The notes beneath the pieces are model-generated. The model saw only the letters and a program-made list of their open reading frames with translations, ran no database searches and had not been told where the DNA came from. Below, in pieces: positions 9,364 through 18,139 of a DNA stretch of 64,000 bases; within the stretch, counting starts at the first letter, position 1; each line of letters begins with the position of its first letter. Both the position numbers and the translations under genes were made by a program. Origin of the DNA: Marmoricola sp. Leaf446 (GTDB taxonomy: Bacteria > Actinomycetota > Actinomycetes > Propionibacteriales > Nocardioidaceae); assembly GCF_001424755.1 (NCBI RefSeq), contig NZ_LMRF01000001.1, positions 1,648,285 through 1,712,284 on the forward strand, written 5' to 3'.

Positions 9364-10292
9364 TCGTGAGGTGAGAGGCCGTCGCGCCCGGTCGGGCGCG
9401 GAGGCTCGGCCTGCAGCGCCGCGGCCGCCCCCCGCGCAGCCAGGGCCACCCCCGCGGCGCGTGACTCGGTGCCTCGCCTGGTGCGGTCGGCGGCGACGCT
9501 CGCGGTGAGGAGCAGCTCACGGGCCGCGCGGGCCACCTCGTCGGCGTAGAGCACCTCCGCGGCCGCCGTCGTGCGCGCCGTGCGGGCCGCGGCGTCGGCC
9601 ACCGCGGCCGCCACCACCACCGCGGCGCGCGCCACGTCGCGGGTCGTCGTGTCGGCCGCGCTCCGCGCCTGTGCGGCGAGGGCCGCCAGCCGCTCCCCGT
9701 CGACGTCCTCGCCGGCGGCGACCCGGGCGTCGAGGGCCGCCCCGGCCGCGGCCGCGACCTGCGAGGCGGCGACGTCGGCCCGGACCCTGACCCGGGTGGC
9801 GGTGCGGGCCGCGTCGCGGGCGAGGGTCCGGGCCGCCGTCTCGGCGGCGAACGCCCGGGCCCCGGCGGCCTTCGCGGCGGCGGAGGCCGCCCGCTCGGCG
9901 GCGTCGAGCGCCTCGGCCCGAAGCTGCTCGACGGCGAGGGCGGCGTCGTGGGCCTCGACCTCGAGGGCGACAGCCACGGCCTCGGCCACGACGGCCGCGG
10001 CCAGCGACTCGGCGGAGGCCCGAGGGACCGAGGTCGCGGCGTGCTCCTCCCGGGCGTGGTCGAGGCGCTCGTAGGCACCGGCTCGGATCGCCACGACGTC
10101 GGAGCTGCGGAACCGGTGGTGCCCGCCCGGCGTACGGATCGAGGCGAGCTTGACGGCCCGCACCCACCGGGCGACGGTCCTGCGGTCGACGTGGAGCAGG
10201 TCGGCCACCGCGCCGGGGGTCAGGAGCTGCTCGCCGGGCTGGTCGAGCCCCGTCCCCACACCACGGCGACCGGGCGCTCCGGTGGGGTTCAC
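9333..10292 (-). CDS. BldC-type helix-turn-helix protein with a long alanine-rich coiled region
   Basis: The protein has 319 residues. Residues about 25-75 are a MerR/BldC-like winged helix-turn-helix (LLTPGAVADLLHVDRRTVARW, then IRTPGGHHRFRSSDV). The remaining 240 residues are extremely rich in Ala with regular Glu/Arg/Asp, so probably a long helical or coiled-coil rod. The GTG start at 10292 overlaps the TGA of the GAF-ANTAR gene in GTGA, so it is coupled to it. Its last codons run into a remnant of an oxidase gene, so the C terminus may not be ancestral. Probably a DNA-binding regulator; partner and targets are unknown. Confidence 0.7.
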   Translation of the reverse strand: MNPTGAPGRRGVGTGLDQPGEQLLTPGAVADLLHVDRRTVARWVRAVKLASIRTPGGHHRFRSSDVVAIRAGAYERLDHAREEHAATSVPRASAESLAAAVVAEAVAVALEVEAHDAALAVEQLRAEALDAAERAASAAAKAAGARAFAAETAARTLARDAARTATRVRVRADVAASQVAAAAGAALDARVAAGEDVDGERLAALAAQARSAADTTTRDVARAAVVVAAAVADAAARTARTTAAAEVLYADEVARAARELLLTASVAADRTRRGTESRAAGVALAARGAAAALQAEPPRPTGRDGLSPHEVGPGSGTRP

Positions 10293-10981
10293 GCCGACCT
10301 CGCCCGACGGTCGGCGTCGTCGACCAGGTCGGCCGCGACCGCGCGGACCTTGGTGTTGCCGTGCGACGACGTCCGCCACAAGAAGGCCTGCGCCGCCTGC
10401 TCGGAGAGCACGTAGCGCTCCATCAGGATGCCGATGGCCTGCCCGATCAGCTGTCGGGTCGCCACGGCCTGGTTGAGCGACTCGACGTGGCGCGCCGTGC
10501 CCAGGGCCAGCGCGGCGTGGGTGGCGAAGAAGGCCGCGACGGCGACGTCCTCCTCGCTGATGTCGTCGCTGGTGGTGGAGTAGAGGTTGAGGCCCCCGAT
10601 GGTGCCGTGGTCGTCGAGGTGGAGCCGCACCCCCAGCTGCGAGCGCAGCCCGAGCGCCAGCGCTCCGGGCAGGTAGTGGGGCCAGCGCTCGTCGCCGGCG
10701 ATGCGCGGCGCGGGGACGACGTCGTCGCCGTCCATGCTCGCCACGCACGGGCCCTCGGCCAGCGAGTACTGCAGGTCGTCGAGCTCGAGCACCAGTGCGC
10801 TCGTGGAGGCGCGCGTGACGATCCGCCCGTCCTTCTCCACGGTGGAGACCCCGATGTGGTCGAAGGTGGGAAGCGCCTCGACGGCGCTGCGCACGATCAC
10901 CTCGAGGGTGTCGTCGACCGTGGCCGGACGGTGCATCTGCTGGGCGGCGTGAGCGATGGCGCGGGCCATGGTGGTGTCCAC
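10289..10981 (-). CDS. GAF and ANTAR domain-containing regulator
   Basis: The protein has about 230 residues from GTG 10981 (ATG 10969 is a possible alternative). An N-terminal GAF domain (about 15-165; FDHIGVSTVEKDGRIV, GPCVASMDGDD, SQLGVRLHLDD) is followed by an ANTAR RNA-binding domain (about 170-220; RQLIGQAIGILMERYVLS, then AFLWRTSSHGNTKVRAVA). ANTAR proteins act as antiterminators by binding paired RNA hairpins, usually under control of their sensory domain. The downstream helix-turn-helix gene is coupled by GTGA. An unknown small ligand or redox state is the likely input of the GAF domain. Confidence 0.9.
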   Translation of the reverse strand: MDTTMARAIAHAAQQMHRPATVDDTLEVIVRSAVEALPTFDHIGVSTVEKDGRIVTRASTSALVLELDDLQYSLAEGPCVASMDGDDVVPAPRIAGDERWPHYLPGALALGLRSQLGVRLHLDDHGTIGGLNLYSTTSDDISEEDVAVAAFFATHAALALGTARHVESLNQAVATRQLIGQAIGILMERYVLSEQAAQAFLWRTSSHGNTKVRAVAADLVDDADRRARSA

Positions 10982-11144
10982 GAGGGACCCCGTCTCTGAT
11001 CGTCGTGCCTCACGAAGGGGCGGGGACACAGAGAGGCGTTCGCGGACGAGGCCCTGCGATCCGTCCCGAGGGACCCGGATCGGGAACCCTCGGTACTGCT
11101 CCGAGCCTACGCGCACCCGGCTGGCGCAGCGCGGAGCGCGGGTC

Positions 11145-12206
11145 TCAGGCGTCCAGGACGAGGTCCTCGCAGGGCGTCGAGCAGCACAGCAGGGCCTGAC
11201 CCTGGGCGACCTCGCGCGGCCGGATGCCGCCCTGGTGCTCCATCTCGACGCGTCCGGCCAGCACCAGGGTCTTGCAGGTGCCGCAGACCCCCTCCTGGCA
11301 CGAGGACGGCAGCGTGATGCCGGCGGCCGCGGCGGCCATGAGCACCGGGGTGTCCTCGGCGCACCGGAAGGACCGCCCGCTGCGGCGCAGCTTCACGGCG
11401 TACGACGTGCCGGTGCCGGCCCCGACGACGGTCGACGGCGCCTCGGGGCCGGCCAGGGAGAAGGACTCCTCGTGGCACCGCTCGGGCGCGGCGCCGGCCT
11501 CGGCGAGCAGGTCGCGCACGGCCGCCATGTAGGGCGCCGGGCCGCAGGTGAAGACCTCGCGCTCGGCGAGGTCGGGGGCCGCGTCGCGCAGCTGCTGCAG
11601 GGTGACGCGGCCGCGCGGACCGGTCCACGTCTCGTCCGCGGCGTCGGTCTCGCACACCACGACGACCCGGACCGAGGGGTGCTCGGCCTCGATGGTGCGC
11701 AGCTCGTCGCGGAAGACGATGTCGGCCGGGGTCCGCGCGTGGTGGACGAGGACGACGTCGACGTCCGCCCGGTCCTCGTGGACGGTGCGCAGCATCGACA
11801 TCAGCGGCGTGATGCCGCTCCCCGCCGAGAGGAACAGGTAGCGCGCGGCGGGGTGGTGGGTGGTGCTGAAGCTCCCCAGCGGCCCGTCGGCGACCACGGT
11901 GTCGCCCGCCCGCAGGTGGTCGTGCAGCCAGTTCGACACCGGCCCGCCCGGCACCCGCTTGACGGTGATCGTGAGCTCCTCGGGGCGCCGCGGGCTGGAG
12001 GAGATCGTGTAGCAGCGGCTGACCGGCTCCCCGGCCACCGGCACGGTCAGCGTGAGGTGCTGGCCCGGCTCGAAGTCGTACGCCGCGGGCACGGCGGGCC
12101 GCAGCACGAAGCTGCGGACGTCGTGGGTGACGTCGACGACGCCGGTGCACAGCAGGGAGCCGGCGAGGCCGGACCCGGTCTCGGGACGGGCGATGGTGGC
12201 GGTCAT
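11145..12206 (-). CDS. Reductase component of a Rieske monooxygenase (FAD/NAD(P)H and plant-type [2Fe-2S])
   Basis: A 353-residue electron-transfer protein. The N-terminal ferredoxin-reductase part has an FAD site (RCYTISSSP), a nicotinamide site (LSAGSGITPLMSML) and the EVFTCGPAPYM motif. The C-terminal plant-type ferredoxin has C-x4-C-x2-C (SSCQEGVCGTCK) and a fourth Cys in LLCCSTP. This order is that of GbcB and similar reductases for glycine betaine or proline betaine oxygenases. The ATG overlaps the TGA of the Rieske gene (ATGA), so oxygenase and reductase are made together. It passes electrons from NAD(P)H to the Rieske centre of the upstream gene product. Confidence 0.9.
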   Translation of the reverse strand: MTATIARPETGSGLAGSLLCTGVVDVTHDVRSFVLRPAVPAAYDFEPGQHLTLTVPVAGEPVSRCYTISSSPRRPEELTITVKRVPGGPVSNWLHDHLRAGDTVVADGPLGSFSTTHHPAARYLFLSAGSGITPLMSMLRTVHEDRADVDVVLVHHARTPADIVFRDELRTIEAEHPSVRVVVVCETDAADETWTGPRGRVTLQQLRDAAPDLAEREVFTCGPAPYMAAVRDLLAEAGAAPERCHEESFSLAGPEAPSTVVGAGTGTSYAVKLRRSGRSFRCAEDTPVLMAAAAAGITLPSSCQEGVCGTCKTLVLAGRVEMEHQGGIRPREVAQGQALLCCSTPCEDLVLDA

Positions 12207-13492
12207 CGGGCCAGGTGCTCCTTCACGCGGTCGAGGTACCAGGTGGTGAACGCGTCGACCTGGTACTCGCTGGCGGCGTACGGGCCGGGGAGGTAGGCCG
12301 GGCTGCTGACGCCCTGCTGGGCACGGGCGCAGAAGACGCTGTCCTGCTCGTTGGTCTCGCGCCACACGTGGGTGAGGTGGTCGACGTCGTAGTCGACGCC
12401 CTCCTCGGCGTCCTCGTGCACCAGCCAGGTGGTCCGCACCAACGTCCGTTCGGCCGAGAGCGGCAGCACGCTGAAGGTCACGGCGTGGTCGGCGAGGAAG
12501 TGGAACCACGCGTTGGGCTGGGTGTGCAGCGAGAGCCGCCCCAGTCGCGGGCTGTCGAGGTCGCCGAGCAGGCGGCCGCTCGCCGAGCGTCCGTCGAGGG
12601 TGTAGGACTCGCCGGCGCCGTCGAGCGCCTCGCGCTGCACCCGGAAGGCCGAGACGCGGTCCTGGAGGTCCTCGACCGCGCGGTAGGGCATCCCGCGCTC
12701 CTCGCAGGCCCGCTCGAGCTCGGCCTCGGCGCGGAGGTAGCGCTCGTGGGCGGGTCGCAGCCGGGCGGGGATCGCGTCCTCGGCGTACCCGTAGGTGGGG
12801 AAGAAGGTGCAGATCAGCTCGGGGTGCCCGCCCTCGCAGTGGTAGCACTCGCGGTTGTTCTCCATCACCAGCTTCCAGTTGGCCTCCTCGACCAGGTCGA
12901 CCTGGGCGGCGACCTTGGTGCGGTGGAGCTGGTGCGGCAGGAGGTACGGCGCGACCACGGCGGCGACCTCCTCGAAGTCGGCCGGCGCCTCCGGGGCGAG
13001 GCAGACGAACACCAGCCCGGCGACGACCCGGAGGTGGACCGGCCGGAGCCCGAAGCAGCTCTTGTCGAAGCCGGCCGGCTGGTCGCCCGCGTGCAGCAGG
13101 GAGCCGTCGGCGGCATAGGTCCAGCGGTGGTAGCCGCACACGATGTTGCCGACCGAGCCCGCGCGCTCGGCCAGGATGCGCGCGCCGCGGTGGCGGCAGA
13201 CGTTGTGGAAGGCCCGCACCACCTCGTCGTCGTCGCGGACCAGGATCACCGACCAGGTGCCCACCTCGACGGTGAGGAAGTCGCCGGGCTCCCGCAGCTC
13301 GGCCTCCGTGGCCACGAACAGCCAGGTATGGGCAAGCACGCCCGCGACGTCGGCGGCGAAGACGTCGGGGCTGGTGTAGAACGGCGACTCGAGCGGCCGG
13401 CCGGGCTCGCGACGGGCCACCAGAGCGGCCAGGTCGACCTGGCTGATCCGGTCGACCTGGTCGGGCCTCGTGCTCGGTGCGGTCGTGGTCAT
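12203..13492 (-). CDS. Rieske non-haem iron monooxygenase, quaternary amine demethylase type (GbcA/Stc2-like)
   Basis: A 429-residue alpha subunit. The Rieske centre is C-x-H (VCRHRGAR) and C-x2-H (VCGYHRW). The mononuclear iron site lies in the segment NWKLVMENNRECYHCEGGHPEL, with the two His and the bridging Asp/Glu region typical of GbcA, Stc2 and carnitine oxygenases. It would remove one methyl group of a betaine as formaldehyde using O2. The neighbouring StcD-like N-demethylase suggests proline betaine (stachydrine) or glycine betaine as substrate. A GAGAGGAGC ribosome binding site precedes the ATG, 22 bases after the demethylase stop. Confidence 0.88.
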   Translation of the reverse strand: MTTTAPSTRPDQVDRISQVDLAALVARREPGRPLESPFYTSPDVFAADVAGVLAHTWLFVATEAELREPGDFLTVEVGTWSVILVRDDDEVVRAFHNVCRHRGARILAERAGSVGNIVCGYHRWTYAADGSLLHAGDQPAGFDKSCFGLRPVHLRVVAGLVFVCLAPEAPADFEEVAAVVAPYLLPHQLHRTKVAAQVDLVEEANWKLVMENNRECYHCEGGHPELICTFFPTYGYAEDAIPARLRPAHERYLRAEAELERACEERGMPYRAVEDLQDRVSAFRVQREALDGAGESYTLDGRSASGRLLGDLDSPRLGRLSLHTQPNAWFHFLADHAVTFSVLPLSAERTLVRTTWLVHEDAEEGVDYDVDHLTHVWRETNEQDSVFCARAQQGVSSPAYLPGPYAASEYQVDAFTTWYLDRVKEHLAR

Positions 13493-13514
13493 CGGGTGCT
13501 CCTCTCGGTGGGTC

Positions 13515-15551
13515 TCAGACGGCCGAGCAGAGCCGCAGCGCGTCGTAGACCGCGGCGTGGATGTTGCGGCTGGTGACGGCGTCACCGATGCGGAACAGCT
13601 GGAAGGTGCCGGCCGCGTCGGGCGCGACCGGCTGCGGGCGCACGCCCAGCAGGGCGGGGTGGTCGACGGCCCCGCGGTTGCTCGAGAGCGGCACCAGCTC
13701 GTGGTAGAGCTCGTCGTTGGGCAGCGTGCCGTGCTCGACGACGACGTGGTCGACGTGGCGCTCTACGACGAGGTCGGTGTAGCCGCTGCCGAGCCGCGCG
13801 ACGAGCCCGCCCCCCTCCCGTCGTACGCCGACCAGCCGGCGCGCGAGGGTGAGGGTGACGTCGTGCTCGGCGAAGGCCCGGAGGTAGGCCGGGGAGTTCA
13901 TGCTGCCGACGTCGGGGGCCAGCATCCGCTCGGGCGTGACCAGCTCGACGAGGGCACCCCGCGCCGCCAGCAGCTCGGTCGCGTCGAGGGCCGGCTCGGC
14001 GCCGTGGTCGTCGTAGACCAGCACCCGGCCCTGCGGGTGGACCGCGCCGGACATCACGTCCCAGGTGTCCAGGACGAGGTGCTCGCCCTCGCCGCCGAAC
14101 GTCGGGTCGGGCAGGCCGCCGGTGGCCACCACGACGACGTCCGGCTCCTCGGCCAGGACCGTCGCGACGTCGGCCCAGGTGCCGCAGCGCAGGTCGACGC
14201 CGTGGTGCTTGGCCTCGGAGACGCGCCAGTCCACGATGCCGATCAGGTCGCGCCGTCGGACCGAGGCCGAGGCGAGCCGCACCTGCCCGCCCGGGTGGTC
14301 CGCGGCCTCCAGCAGCACCACCTGGTGGCCCCGCTCGCCCAGCACGCGCGCCGCCTCGAGCCCGGCCGGACCGGCGCCGACCACGACCGCCCGCCGACGC
14401 CGGGGCGCCGCCGGCTGCACGTGCAGCAGCGTCTGCTCCCGTCCGGTGGCCGCGTTGTGGATGCACGTGGCCTCGCCGGACCGGTAGATCGCGTCCAGGC
14501 AGTAGTTGGCGCCGACGCAGGGCCGGATCCGGTCCTCCTCGCCGGCCGCGACCTTGGCGACCAGGTGGGGGTCGGCCATCTGCGGGCGGGTCATGCCCAC
14601 CAGGTCGAGCAGCCCCTCGCGGATCGCGTGGCGGGCGGTGGCGACGTCGGAGATCCGCGAGGCGTGCATCACCGGGACGCTGGTGGCCCGGCGGATCTCG
14701 CCGGCGAAGTCGAGGAAGGGGGCGCTCGGGGTGCCCATCGAGGGGATCACCCGGGCCAGGGTCGCGTCGCTGCCGATGCTCCCGCGGATCACGCTGAGGA
14801 AGTCGACGCCGTCGCCGACGTACAGGCCCAGGGCGCGGAGCGCCTCCTCGCGCCCGAGCCCGTCGGCCGAGTCCTCGTCCATCGACATCCGCAGCCCGAC
14901 CACGAAGTCCGGCCCGACCGCCGCGCGCACGGCCTGCACGACGCGCCGCGGGAATGCCGTCCGCTCCTCGAAGCCACCGCCGAACGGGTCCTGGTCACGG
15001 TTGGTGGCCGGCGAGTGGAAGGCGTCGAAGAGGTGGCCGTAGGACTGCAGCTCGATGCCGTCGAGCCCCGCGTCCCGGCAGCGCTGCGCGGCGCTCGCGT
15101 AGTCGGCGACGATCCGGTCGAGGTCCCACGCCTCGGCGACCTTGGGGACGCTGCGGTGGGCGGGCTCGCGCAGCGGCGAGGGGTGGACCAGGGGCAGCCA
15201 GTCCCCCGTGAAGTTGCTGGTGCGCCGACCCAGGTGGGTGACCTGGCACATCACGGCGGCACCGGCCTCGTGGACGTCGTCGGCGAGGCGCCGCAGCCAC
15301 GGCACGATCTCGTCGCGGTAGAGCAGCAGGTTGCCGAACGCCGGCGGGCTGTCCGGCGAGACCACCGCCGACCCACCGATCATGGTCAGGCCGACCCCGC
15401 CGACGGCCTTCTCGTGGTGGTAGAGGCGGTAGCGGTCCTTGGGCATCCCGTCCTCGGCGTACGCCGGTTCGTGGGAGGTGCTGACCACGCGGTTGCGCAG
15501 CGTCACGTGCTTGAGCCGGAACGGCTGGAGCAGCGGGTCGTGGGACGGCAC
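13515..15551 (-). CDS. stcD: FMN/Fe-S/FAD N-demethylase of the 2,4-dienoyl-CoA reductase family (StcD/DgcA-like)
   Basis: The 678 residues match the family length. The N-terminal TIM barrel resembles N-methylproline demethylase StcD (HEPAYAEDGMPKDRYRLYH, QVTHLGRRT). A [4Fe-4S] cysteine pattern follows (CVGANYC, then EATCIHNAATGRE), and the second half has a Rossmann fold (VVVGAGPAGLEAARVLGERG). It ends with FRIGDAVTSRNIHAAVYDAL. It probably demethylates the secondary or tertiary amine left by the Rieske enzyme downstream. The GTG at 15551 starts the operon and is divergent from a LysR gene. The symbol is by similarity; dimethylglycine demethylase DgcA is a related alternative. Confidence 0.82.
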   Translation of the reverse strand: MPSHDPLLQPFRLKHVTLRNRVVSTSHEPAYAEDGMPKDRYRLYHHEKAVGGVGLTMIGGSAVVSPDSPPAFGNLLLYRDEIVPWLRRLADDVHEAGAAVMCQVTHLGRRTSNFTGDWLPLVHPSPLREPAHRSVPKVAEAWDLDRIVADYASAAQRCRDAGLDGIELQSYGHLFDAFHSPATNRDQDPFGGGFEERTAFPRRVVQAVRAAVGPDFVVGLRMSMDEDSADGLGREEALRALGLYVGDGVDFLSVIRGSIGSDATLARVIPSMGTPSAPFLDFAGEIRRATSVPVMHASRISDVATARHAIREGLLDLVGMTRPQMADPHLVAKVAAGEEDRIRPCVGANYCLDAIYRSGEATCIHNAATGREQTLLHVQPAAPRRRRAVVVGAGPAGLEAARVLGERGHQVVLLEAADHPGGQVRLASASVRRRDLIGIVDWRVSEAKHHGVDLRCGTWADVATVLAEEPDVVVVATGGLPDPTFGGEGEHLVLDTWDVMSGAVHPQGRVLVYDDHGAEPALDATELLAARGALVELVTPERMLAPDVGSMNSPAYLRAFAEHDVTLTLARRLVGVRREGGGLVARLGSGYTDLVVERHVDHVVVEHGTLPNDELYHELVPLSSNRGAVDHPALLGVRPQPVAPDAAGTFQLFRIGDAVTSRNIHAAVYDALRLCSAV

Positions 15552-15598
15552 GCTGCCAGTCTGCGAGCCGACCGGGGTCGGCGACCAGGCCGGGAAAC

Positions 15599-15614
15599 TG
15601 CACCGGTTCGTGCA
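15599..15614. promoter_or_regulatory. LysR-type operator candidate between stcD and the LysR gene
   Basis: TGCAC-CGGTTC-GTGCA is a perfect 5-bp interrupted inverted repeat in the 73-base gap between the divergent starts at 15551 and 15625. LysR regulators commonly bind such short palindromes in the shared control region. It lies 11 bases before the LysR start codon, fitting autoregulation. Confidence 0.5.
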
Positions 15615-15624
15615 CAATCCCTGC

Positions 15625-16527
15625 ATGATCGATCGCCGGCTGCAGGTGCTCCGGATGGTAGCCGCCTGCGGCACCGTCACCGGCGCCGCGGAGGCGCTGC
15701 ACTACACCCCCTCGGCGGTCTCCCAGCAGCTGCGGTCGCTGAGCCGCGACCTCGGGGTGGAGCTCGTGGTCCAGGACGGGCGCCGGATCCGGCTCACCCC
15801 GGCCGCCCGGGTCCTGGTGGAGCGGTCCGACGACCTGTTCACGGCCTGGGAGGAGGTCCGCGGCGACGTCGGCGCCGCGGACACCGGCGGCGTCGGCACG
15901 CTCCGGCTGTGCGGGTTCTCCACCGCGGCGTCGTCGCTGCTGCCGCAGGTGGCCCTGGCCGTCCGCGCCGCCCGCCCCCGCAGCCGGGTGCGCATCATCG
16001 AGGCCGACCCCGAGGAGTGCTTCGACCTGCTGCTGGCCGACGAGGCCGACGTGGCGGTGGTGGTGGCCACCGCCGGCGTCCCGGCCAGCACCGACCCGCG
16101 CTTCGAGCAGCACCACCTGCTCGAGGACCCCCTCGACCTGCTCGTGGCCACGACGCACCGGCTCGCCGGCGAGGAGTCCGTCCACCTCGGCGACCTGGCG
16201 CAGGAGACCTGGATCATGGACCGGCCCGGCCGGCCCTACCACCAGCTGCTGCAGGCCGCCTGCGTCGCGGCCGGCTTCTCCCCTGCCGCCGCCCACGTCG
16301 CCACCGAGTGGGACACCGGCGCGGCCCTGGTCGCCGCCGGGCTCGGGGTCTCCCTCGTCCCGCGCCTGGCCCACCTGCCGGCCGACCACGCCGTGGTCCG
16401 GATCCCGCTGCGCGGCGCCCCGGCGCCCTCGCGCCACATCCTCACCGGGGTGCGCCGCGGCAGCTCGCGGCAGCCGCTGATCGCGCTCGCGCTCGCCGAG
16501 CTGGCCGCACGCGCCCGGGCGCGCTAG
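15625..16527 (+). CDS. LysR-family transcriptional regulator
   Basis: A 300-residue protein with an N-terminal winged helix-turn-helix (residues 1-60; LRMVAACGTVTGAAEALHYT, SAVSQQLRSLSRDLG) and a LysR substrate-binding domain (about 85-290; GTLRLCGFSTAASSLLP, then AALVAAGLGVSLVPRLA). It is divergent from the betaine-catabolic operon, the standard position for its regulator, and a palindromic site lies between them. The inducer is probably the operon substrate or an intermediate. Confidence 0.9.
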   Translation: MIDRRLQVLRMVAACGTVTGAAEALHYTPSAVSQQLRSLSRDLGVELVVQDGRRIRLTPAARVLVERSDDLFTAWEEVRGDVGAADTGGVGTLRLCGFSTAASSLLPQVALAVRAARPRSRVRIIEADPEECFDLLLADEADVAVVVATAGVPASTDPRFEQHHLLEDPLDLLVATTHRLAGEESVHLGDLAQETWIMDRPGRPYHQLLQAACVAAGFSPAAAHVATEWDTGAALVAAGLGVSLVPRLAHLPADHAVVRIPLRGAPAPSRHILTGVRRGSSRQPLIALALAELAARARAR

Positions 16528-16632
16528 GCGGAGCCGGGCTACCCCGCCTGGGCCGGGGCGAGACGGGGACTTCCGTCCCGGGTCGGCGGGGCGCAGGATC
16601 GTGGGGCCCACCCCGCCAGATCGGCTCCCCAG

Positions 16633-17451
16633 ATGACGACCACGTCGCCCACCCTCCGAGACCGCCTGTCGGTCGGTCGCGCCCGGCTGGCCAGGACCGT
16701 GGCGACCTGGGGCCCGGCCCAGTCGCCGGCCCGGCGGGCGGCCGACGCCGCGTCGTACTGGAGCCGGGAGCGTGACCATCACTGGCGCAGCAACTCCCAC
16801 TTCCGCGGCTCCCCCGCCTTCGCCGACGACCAGGACCTGTGGCGGCGCGTGGGGACCGAGCACCTCGAGATCGTGCGGACCGCCGCACGCGCCTGCGGGT
16901 GGACGTGGTCCTCGCCCCGCGTCGTGGACTGGGGCTGCGGCGGCGGCGCCAACGCCGTGGCCGTCGCCCCGCACGCGGGCGAGCTGGTGCTCGTCGACCT
17001 GTCGGCGCGGACGCTGGAGGAGTGCGCCCGCCAGGTGGCGGCGGTCAGCGAGGTCCCCGTGGTCCGCGTCGAGGTCCCGGTGGACCACCCGGAGGCTGCC
17101 CTCGACCGCATCGGGCGGTGCGACCTGTTCCTGTGCTTCTACGTCCTCGAGCTCGTGCCCAGCGCCGAGCACGGGGCCAGGATCCTGCAGGTGGCCGCCC
17201 GGGCCCTGGCCCCCGGCGGGATGGCGGTGGTCCAGTTCAAGTACGACGACGGGACCCCCGCCGCGGCACCGTTCCGCCGCGGCTACGTGCGCCACCTGGC
17301 CAACATGACCACCTACGCGATCCCCGACTTCTGGCAGCTCGCCGTCGACGCCGGGCTGGGGCCCCGCGTGCTGACGCTCGTGCCCGCCAACGACCTCGAC
17401 CGGCGCTACGGCTACCTCGCGATGACCGGGCCCGCGACGGACCCGGCCTGA
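16633..17451 (+). CDS. Class I SAM-dependent methyltransferase
   Basis: A 272-residue protein with the SAM-binding glycine motif (VVDWGCGGGANAVAVA), the acidic residue of motif II (LVLVDLSARTL) and motif IV/V strands (CDLFLCFYVLELV, ALAPGGMAVVQFKYDD). The N terminus has a conserved-looking SYWSRERDHHWRSNSHFRG segment. The substrate is not evident. The FKYDD and NMTTYAIPDFW segments recall actinobacterial methyltransferases near cell-envelope or natural-product genes, but the neighbours here give no context. Confidence 0.78.
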   Translation: MTTTSPTLRDRLSVGRARLARTVATWGPAQSPARRAADAASYWSRERDHHWRSNSHFRGSPAFADDQDLWRRVGTEHLEIVRTAARACGWTWSSPRVVDWGCGGGANAVAVAPHAGELVLVDLSARTLEECARQVAAVSEVPVVRVEVPVDHPEAALDRIGRCDLFLCFYVLELVPSAEHGARILQVAARALAPGGMAVVQFKYDDGTPAAAPFRRGYVRHLANMTTYAIPDFWQLAVDAGLGPRVLTLVPANDLDRRYGYLAMTGPATDPA

Positions 17452-17480
17452 CGCCTGGCCCCAGGAGGTCGACGCACCGC

Positions 17481-17798
17481 CTACAGCCGGAGCGCCACCA
17501 CCCCGAGGAGGACGCAGAGCACCCCGCCGACCTGCACCCGGTTCATCCGGTCCCCGAACAGCGCGGCACCCGTGAGCACGGCGAGCGCGACCCCTGCGCC
17601 GGTCCACAGCCCGTACGCCACCGCCAGCGTCATCCCCCGGGCCAGCGCCACGGACACGCACCCGATCGAGGCCACCGTGGCGGCCAGCGCGAGCGCCGTC
17701 CACCCGACCCGGGTGAATCCGCCCGAGAGCCGGAGCGCGACCACGCTGGCCCACTGGGTCGCGACCGCCAGGGCGAGCCACCCCCACGCGCCGCTCAC
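17481..17798 (-). CDS. Small multidrug resistance (SMR) family protein, second subunit, lacking the membrane Glu
   Basis: A 105-residue protein with four hydrophobic helices, aligned with its neighbour as LALAVATQWASVVALRLSGGF. The Glu in helix 1 that SMR exporters need for proton and drug binding is Gln15 here. The GTG start overlaps the TGA of the upstream SMR gene (GTGA), so the two subunits are made together, like the paired SMRs EbrAB or YkkCD. It may be the structural half of a heterodimer. It ends 29 bases from the convergent methyltransferase gene. Confidence 0.8.
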   Translation of the reverse strand: MSGAWGWLALAVATQWASVVALRLSGGFTRVGWTALALAATVASIGCVSVALARGMTLAVAYGLWTGAGVALAVLTGAALFGDRMNRVQVGGVLCVLLGVVALRL

Positions 17799-18139
17799 CC
17801 GGCCACCGCACCTGGGCGCCACTGCAGGGCCACCACGCCGACGACGAGCAGCACCATGCCCACGACGCCCGGACCCGACAGCGGCTCGTGGAACAGGGCG
17901 AGGCTCGCCAGCGTGGCGCACGCGAGCCCCACCCCGGTGAGCGTGGAGTACCCCACGCCCAGCGGCAGCCCCGCGGACAGGGCCCGCGCGAAGACGAACA
18001 TCGAGGTGCCGTACGCCGCCACGACCGCCACCGTCCACGCCGGGTGCGCGAACCCGTCGGACGCCCGCAGGCACAACGTCCCGGTCACCTCGAGCGCGAT
18101 GGCGACGGCCAGCAGCAGGGAGGGCCGGCGCGGGAGCAT
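17795..18139 (-). CDS. Small multidrug resistance (SMR) family protein, first subunit
   Basis: A 114-residue four-helix membrane protein. Helix 1 contains the family Glu (AVAIALEVTGTLCLRASDGF, E17), and the middle has the SMR-like GVGYSTLTGVGLACATL. It would export cationic compounds in exchange for protons, as a heterodimer with the next gene. I found no riboswitch upstream. The short gap to the divergent ABC operon (176 bases) holds the MerR-type promoter of that operon. Confidence 0.85.
   Translation of the reverse strand: MLPRRPSLLLAVAIALEVTGTLCLRASDGFAHPAWTVAVVAAYGTSMFVFARALSAGLPLGVGYSTLTGVGLACATLASLALFHEPLSGPGVVGMVLLVVGVVALQWRPGAVAG

Noticed and set aside
17795..18139. Fusion of the two SMR genes by frameshift
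   Set aside because: The GTGA overlap with separate full-length four-helix proteins is the normal paired-SMR layout.
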